In this document: positions 61,106-64,000 of the stretch, piece by piece
Position numbering within the stretch: position 1 is the stretch's first letter
Layout of the letters: each line of letters starts with the position of its first letter
Assembly: GCF_009848505.1 (NCBI RefSeq)
Contig: NZ_WWDL01000023.1
Coordinates: forward strand, 32,092-96,091
DNA length: 64,000 nt
Reading direction: 5' to 3'
From: Muricoccus harenae
GTDB lineage: Bacteria; Pseudomonadota; Alphaproteobacteria; Acetobacterales; Acetobacteraceae
Made by a program: the position numbers and the translations under genes
Notes under the pieces: generated by a model
Databases searched by the model: none
The model's input: only the letters and a program-made list of their open reading frames with translations
Told to the model about the DNA's origin: nothing

Positions 61106-62220
61106 ATGAAAGCCCTGACCGGGGACGACCTCTTCACGCCTGTGACCAGCGAAAGAAGCGGGATCACAGGCTATCACCTGCGGAGCACGGCCGGGTATTC
61201 GCAGCAGTCTCTCTACTTCAGCAGATCCTGCTGCGACCGGGATTTCCGCTATCTCTGGTTCGCCTGGTCAACACCTTGGGCGGGAACCGCAGCCAGCGGA
61301 CGCATGCTGGGCGTGGTCGATCTGGTTCGGCGGGAAATCCGAAGTTTCGGGGACATGCAGTTCACGGAGGCATGTGCCGTGGCCCTCCCGGACACCGGCG
61401 AGGTGGTATGGTGCAACACCACCGGCGTATGGCGGCGAGGTCCGCTGCCGGACAGTGTGCCGAGCTTCTGCGGAGGCTTAGCCCTACGAGATGATCAAGA
61501 ACCGGTTCGTGCGGCGCGTGGCAACGCAGATCAGCCTCAGCGCCGATGGCAAGCACGCATTCCTGGATAGCCGCATCGGCCTGCACAGCATCCTTGGAAC
61601 CGTCGAGTTGGAGAGCAAGACCTACACGCCGCACTTCAGCAGCCCGCTGAACTTCAACCACGCGCAATTTTCGCCAACCGACCCCGATCTGGTGCTTCTC
61701 GCAAGGGATGATGATGTAAACTTGATCACGGGCGAGACGACGCCCTATGACCACCGCATGTTCCTCTATGACCTGAACGGGCGCCTCACGCCTTTCGGCC
61801 CGTCAGGCCGTGGCTATGGCCATGAGGTCTGGAGCGCCGATGGCCAGCATGTCTGGATCGTCGCCTATCGCCAGGGGGTGATGCGCGTGCCGGTGGACGG
61901 CGGCGAGGCCGAGCTCGTCTAGCCTGGCACGGGCTGGCATGCCCATGTCAGCACGTGTGAGCGCTATATCGTTGCCGATCATCGCATCGGGGCCAATAAG
62001 GGAGGCCCCGCCTGGCTGGTACGCTTCCTCAACCGGACGACCGGCAGGATGGTGGAGATCGCCCGGATGCCGGAGGCGCCCGCGGAAGATGCCCTGCATC
62101 AGCACCCCCATCCGAAGTTCGACGCATCCGACAGCGTGGTGATCTATACGACCCTCGTCCGCGGCGTGGCCGATGTCGCCGTGGTGCCTGTGGCGGACCT
62201 GATCGCAGCCACGAGCTAAG
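61106..62220 (+). pseudogene. Beta-propeller protein (oligogalacturonate lyase-like), frameshift plus nonsense
   Basis: Three pieces form one protein of about 370 residues. From ATG 61106: SERSGITGYHLRSTAGYSQQ, RDFRYLWFAWSTPWAGTAAS, then VALPDTGEVVWCNTTGVWRR. An extra G near 61481 shifts the frame; removing it gives LPYEMIKNRFVRRVATQISL then SADGKHAFLDSRIG. A TAG at 61920-61922 stands where TGG (Trp) is expected (EAELV-stop-PGTGWHAHVS). The C-terminus LHQHPHPKFDASDSVVIYTT resembles the His-rich end of PL22 oligogalacturonide lyases. Two lesions of different kind make true decay likely. Confidence 0.6.
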
Positions 62221-62436
62221 CAAGCCCTCCGCGCCTCCGGTCTCGCCCTGCCACATGCAAGCAGGGGACCGATCGACCTCGGTGGCGCGGGGCCCCGGCC
62301 GCGGCCCATCCCGTGGTTTACCGCGCTGAGCCAGAGTTCAGCACCGGCGGCCGGCCTTTGAGACTTCGGAACCTGAAGGCGGCAACAACCCCGCCGCAGC
62401 CGCGTTCCTCGGCATGACAGCGCAAGGGAGCAGGAC

Positions 62437-62934
62437 ATGTCGGAGACACAGAACCAGGGCACGCACCGCCACGTCGTGGCGACCTTCGCCACCCGGGAAG
62501 CGGCCGAGTCCGCCCTTCAGTACCTCGATGCCGAAGCCATCCCCCGCGACCGGATCACCATCCGCACCGCCGAGGTGAGCCAGGAGCCGCCGCACGCGCC
62601 AAATGAGATGGACGACCGGCTGCAGGAGGATGAGCATCGCAACCTCCGCACCATGGGAACCGGCCTGGCAGCCTCGGGCGCCGGAATGGCGGCGGCGGGT
62701 GTCGTCGTGGCCACGGGTGGCGCGGCCCTGCCGGCCATCGCGGCCGCCGCTCTGGCCGGGCTGGGCGCCGGCGCCGCGAGCGAAGGCGTGGCGGCCGCGG
62801 CCAACCCCGACGTCAAGCCTGATGAGGAGAAGGCGGTCGCCGTGCTGATCGTGGCGGCGGCCAACACGGACCATGCTGAACGGGCGAAGGGCGTGCTCCG
62901 CAACGCCTCCGCCCTGCGCGTCTGGGAGGAATAG
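62437..62934 (+). CDS. Glycine-zipper stress-type protein (general stress protein 17M-like)
   Basis: 165 residues. The N-terminal ~55 residues have HRHVVATFATREAAESALQY then AIPRDRITIRTAEVSQ, a ferredoxin-like fold as in YflT/DUF1269-type stress proteins. The middle is a Gly/Ala-rich hydrophobic hairpin (GTGLAASGAGMAAAGVVVAT, then AAALAGLGAGAASEGVAAAA) that can insert in membranes. The C-terminus repeats a second alpha/beta half (AVAVLIVAAANTDHAERAKG). GGGAGCAGGAC precedes the ATG. Function unknown. Confidence 0.72.
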   Translation: MSETQNQGTHRHVVATFATREAAESALQYLDAEAIPRDRITIRTAEVSQEPPHAPNEMDDRLQEDEHRNLRTMGTGLAASGAGMAAAGVVVATGGAALPAIAAAALAGLGAGAASEGVAAAANPDVKPDEEKAVAVLIVAAANTDHAERAKGVLRNASALRVWEE

Positions 62935-62965
62935 CCGCCCACCGACGCCGGGCTGGCCGTCTTGG

Positions 62966-63175
62966 CTAGCCCGGCAGGATGCGCGTGACGGAGGGCGCCG
63001 GCTTCTTCGGCCGCTGCTCCACCTCATAGGCGATCTCCTCGCCCTTCTTCAGCTCCCGCCGCCCGGCAGCTTCCACGGCCGAGGCATGTACCATCACGTC
63101 AGGTCCGCCATCATCGGGCCGGATGAAGCCGTAGCCCTTGTGCGGCTGGTACCAGATCACCGTTCCCGTCGGCAT
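62966..63175 (-). CDS. Cold-shock domain protein
   Basis: 69 residues from ATG 63175, the usual CspA size. RNP1 is YQPHKGYGFIRPDDG and RNP2 is DVMVHASAVEAAG; in both, Phe of the E. coli motifs is replaced (KGYGFI, DVMVH), as in many alphaproteobacterial members. KKGEEIAYEVEQRPKKPAPS completes the barrel. It binds single-stranded RNA or DNA as a chaperone. It lies behind groEL, after a strong terminator, and has its own start region of about 97 bp. Confidence 0.9.
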   Translation of the reverse strand: MPTGTVIWYQPHKGYGFIRPDDGGPDVMVHASAVEAAGRRELKKGEEIAYEVEQRPKKPAPSVTRILPG

Positions 63176-63212
63176 CGCGCGCCTCCCGCCGAAATCCTCG
63201 AATTCCATAACG

Positions 63213-63243
63213 AAAAAGGGGCGGCCCGTCGCCGGGCCGCCCC
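63213..63243 (-). terminator. Rho-independent terminator of groEL
   Basis: Arms ggggcggcccg and cgggccgcccc (11 bp, perfect) with a tcgc loop; on the minus strand it is followed by TTTTT. It begins 30 nt past the groEL stop. Confidence 0.9.
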
Positions 63244-63272
63244 CTCTCGTGAAGTCCTGGTCCGCGAACGGA

Positions 63273-64000
<728 letters not shown>

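Overview
The base composition (very GC-rich, GC-biased third positions) and gene content point to an alphaproteobacterium. MmcB, class I lysyl-tRNA synthetase, Bug-type receptors, CaiB transferases and many small Acetobacteraceae-style hypotheticals suggest a Roseomonas-like member of the Acetobacteraceae. This placement is inferred from family content alone; there is no rRNA in the window.

Layout. 1-16.4 kb is ordinary chromosome: an Atm1-type ABC exporter cut by the window edge, a DUF4743/Nudix protein, a PAS protein divergent from a winged-helix regulator, a HAD dehalogenase, an SDR, an MFS exporter, a gamma-glutamyltransferase, a SYLF lipoid-binding protein, a histidine phosphatase, a coupled pair of degenerate EAL-like genes (the first with two compensating homopolymer frameshifts), HldE, a DUF4142 protein, MmcB, a YcgN protein coupled to a DapA-like lyase, and a cupin. 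16.5-21 kb has a YgjP-like metallopeptidase, a large protein of five ~150-residue tandem repeats broken by one frameshift, and two small hypotheticals. 20.9-24.8 kb is a catabolic unit (Bug receptor, enoyl-CoA hydratase, CaiB/BaiF CoA-transferase) facing a GntR regulator across a perfect 10-bp inverted repeat. 25-29.6 kb holds a hybrid histidine kinase, an HPt protein, a GH8 endoglucanase and a lipoprotein. 29.6-34.1 kb has a Bcr-type exporter, the coupled pyrD-HAD pair, an EamA transporter and a DUF952 protein.

34.1-48.7 kb is a defective podovirus-like prophage read mostly on the minus strand: two conserved hypotheticals, portal, scaffold (frameshifted), capsid, tail tube A (frameshifted), the first 183 residues of a second tail protein, then, after a foreign insert, a terminase C-terminal scrap, two small proteins and a cell wall hydrolase. 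The insert (about 35.46-42.64 kb, visibly less GC-rich) carries a large serine recombinase, two uncharacterised genes (one coiled-coil), a C39/papain-like cysteine protease, a GIY-YIG-like nuclease and two small unknowns. Its right end fuses NUMOD3-like repeats onto the truncated tail gene. Its two ends lie in two different phage genes, so integration was accompanied by deletion or rearrangement. This is the most unusual part of the window.

48.8-64 kb returns to chromosome: an S24/HTH regulator, a class I lysS-mprF operon (Lys-tRNA supply coupled to a shortened lysyl-lipid synthase/flippase), asd, a secreted hypothetical, catalase, a DinG/XPD-like helicase, a TerB protein, a beta-propeller lyase pseudogene, a glycine-zipper stress protein, a cold-shock protein and the C-terminal part of GroEL.

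Six genes carry frameshifts or nonsense changes. Several sit at short homopolymers, so some may be sequencing errors rather than biology. No rRNA, tRNA or CRISPR array was seen.
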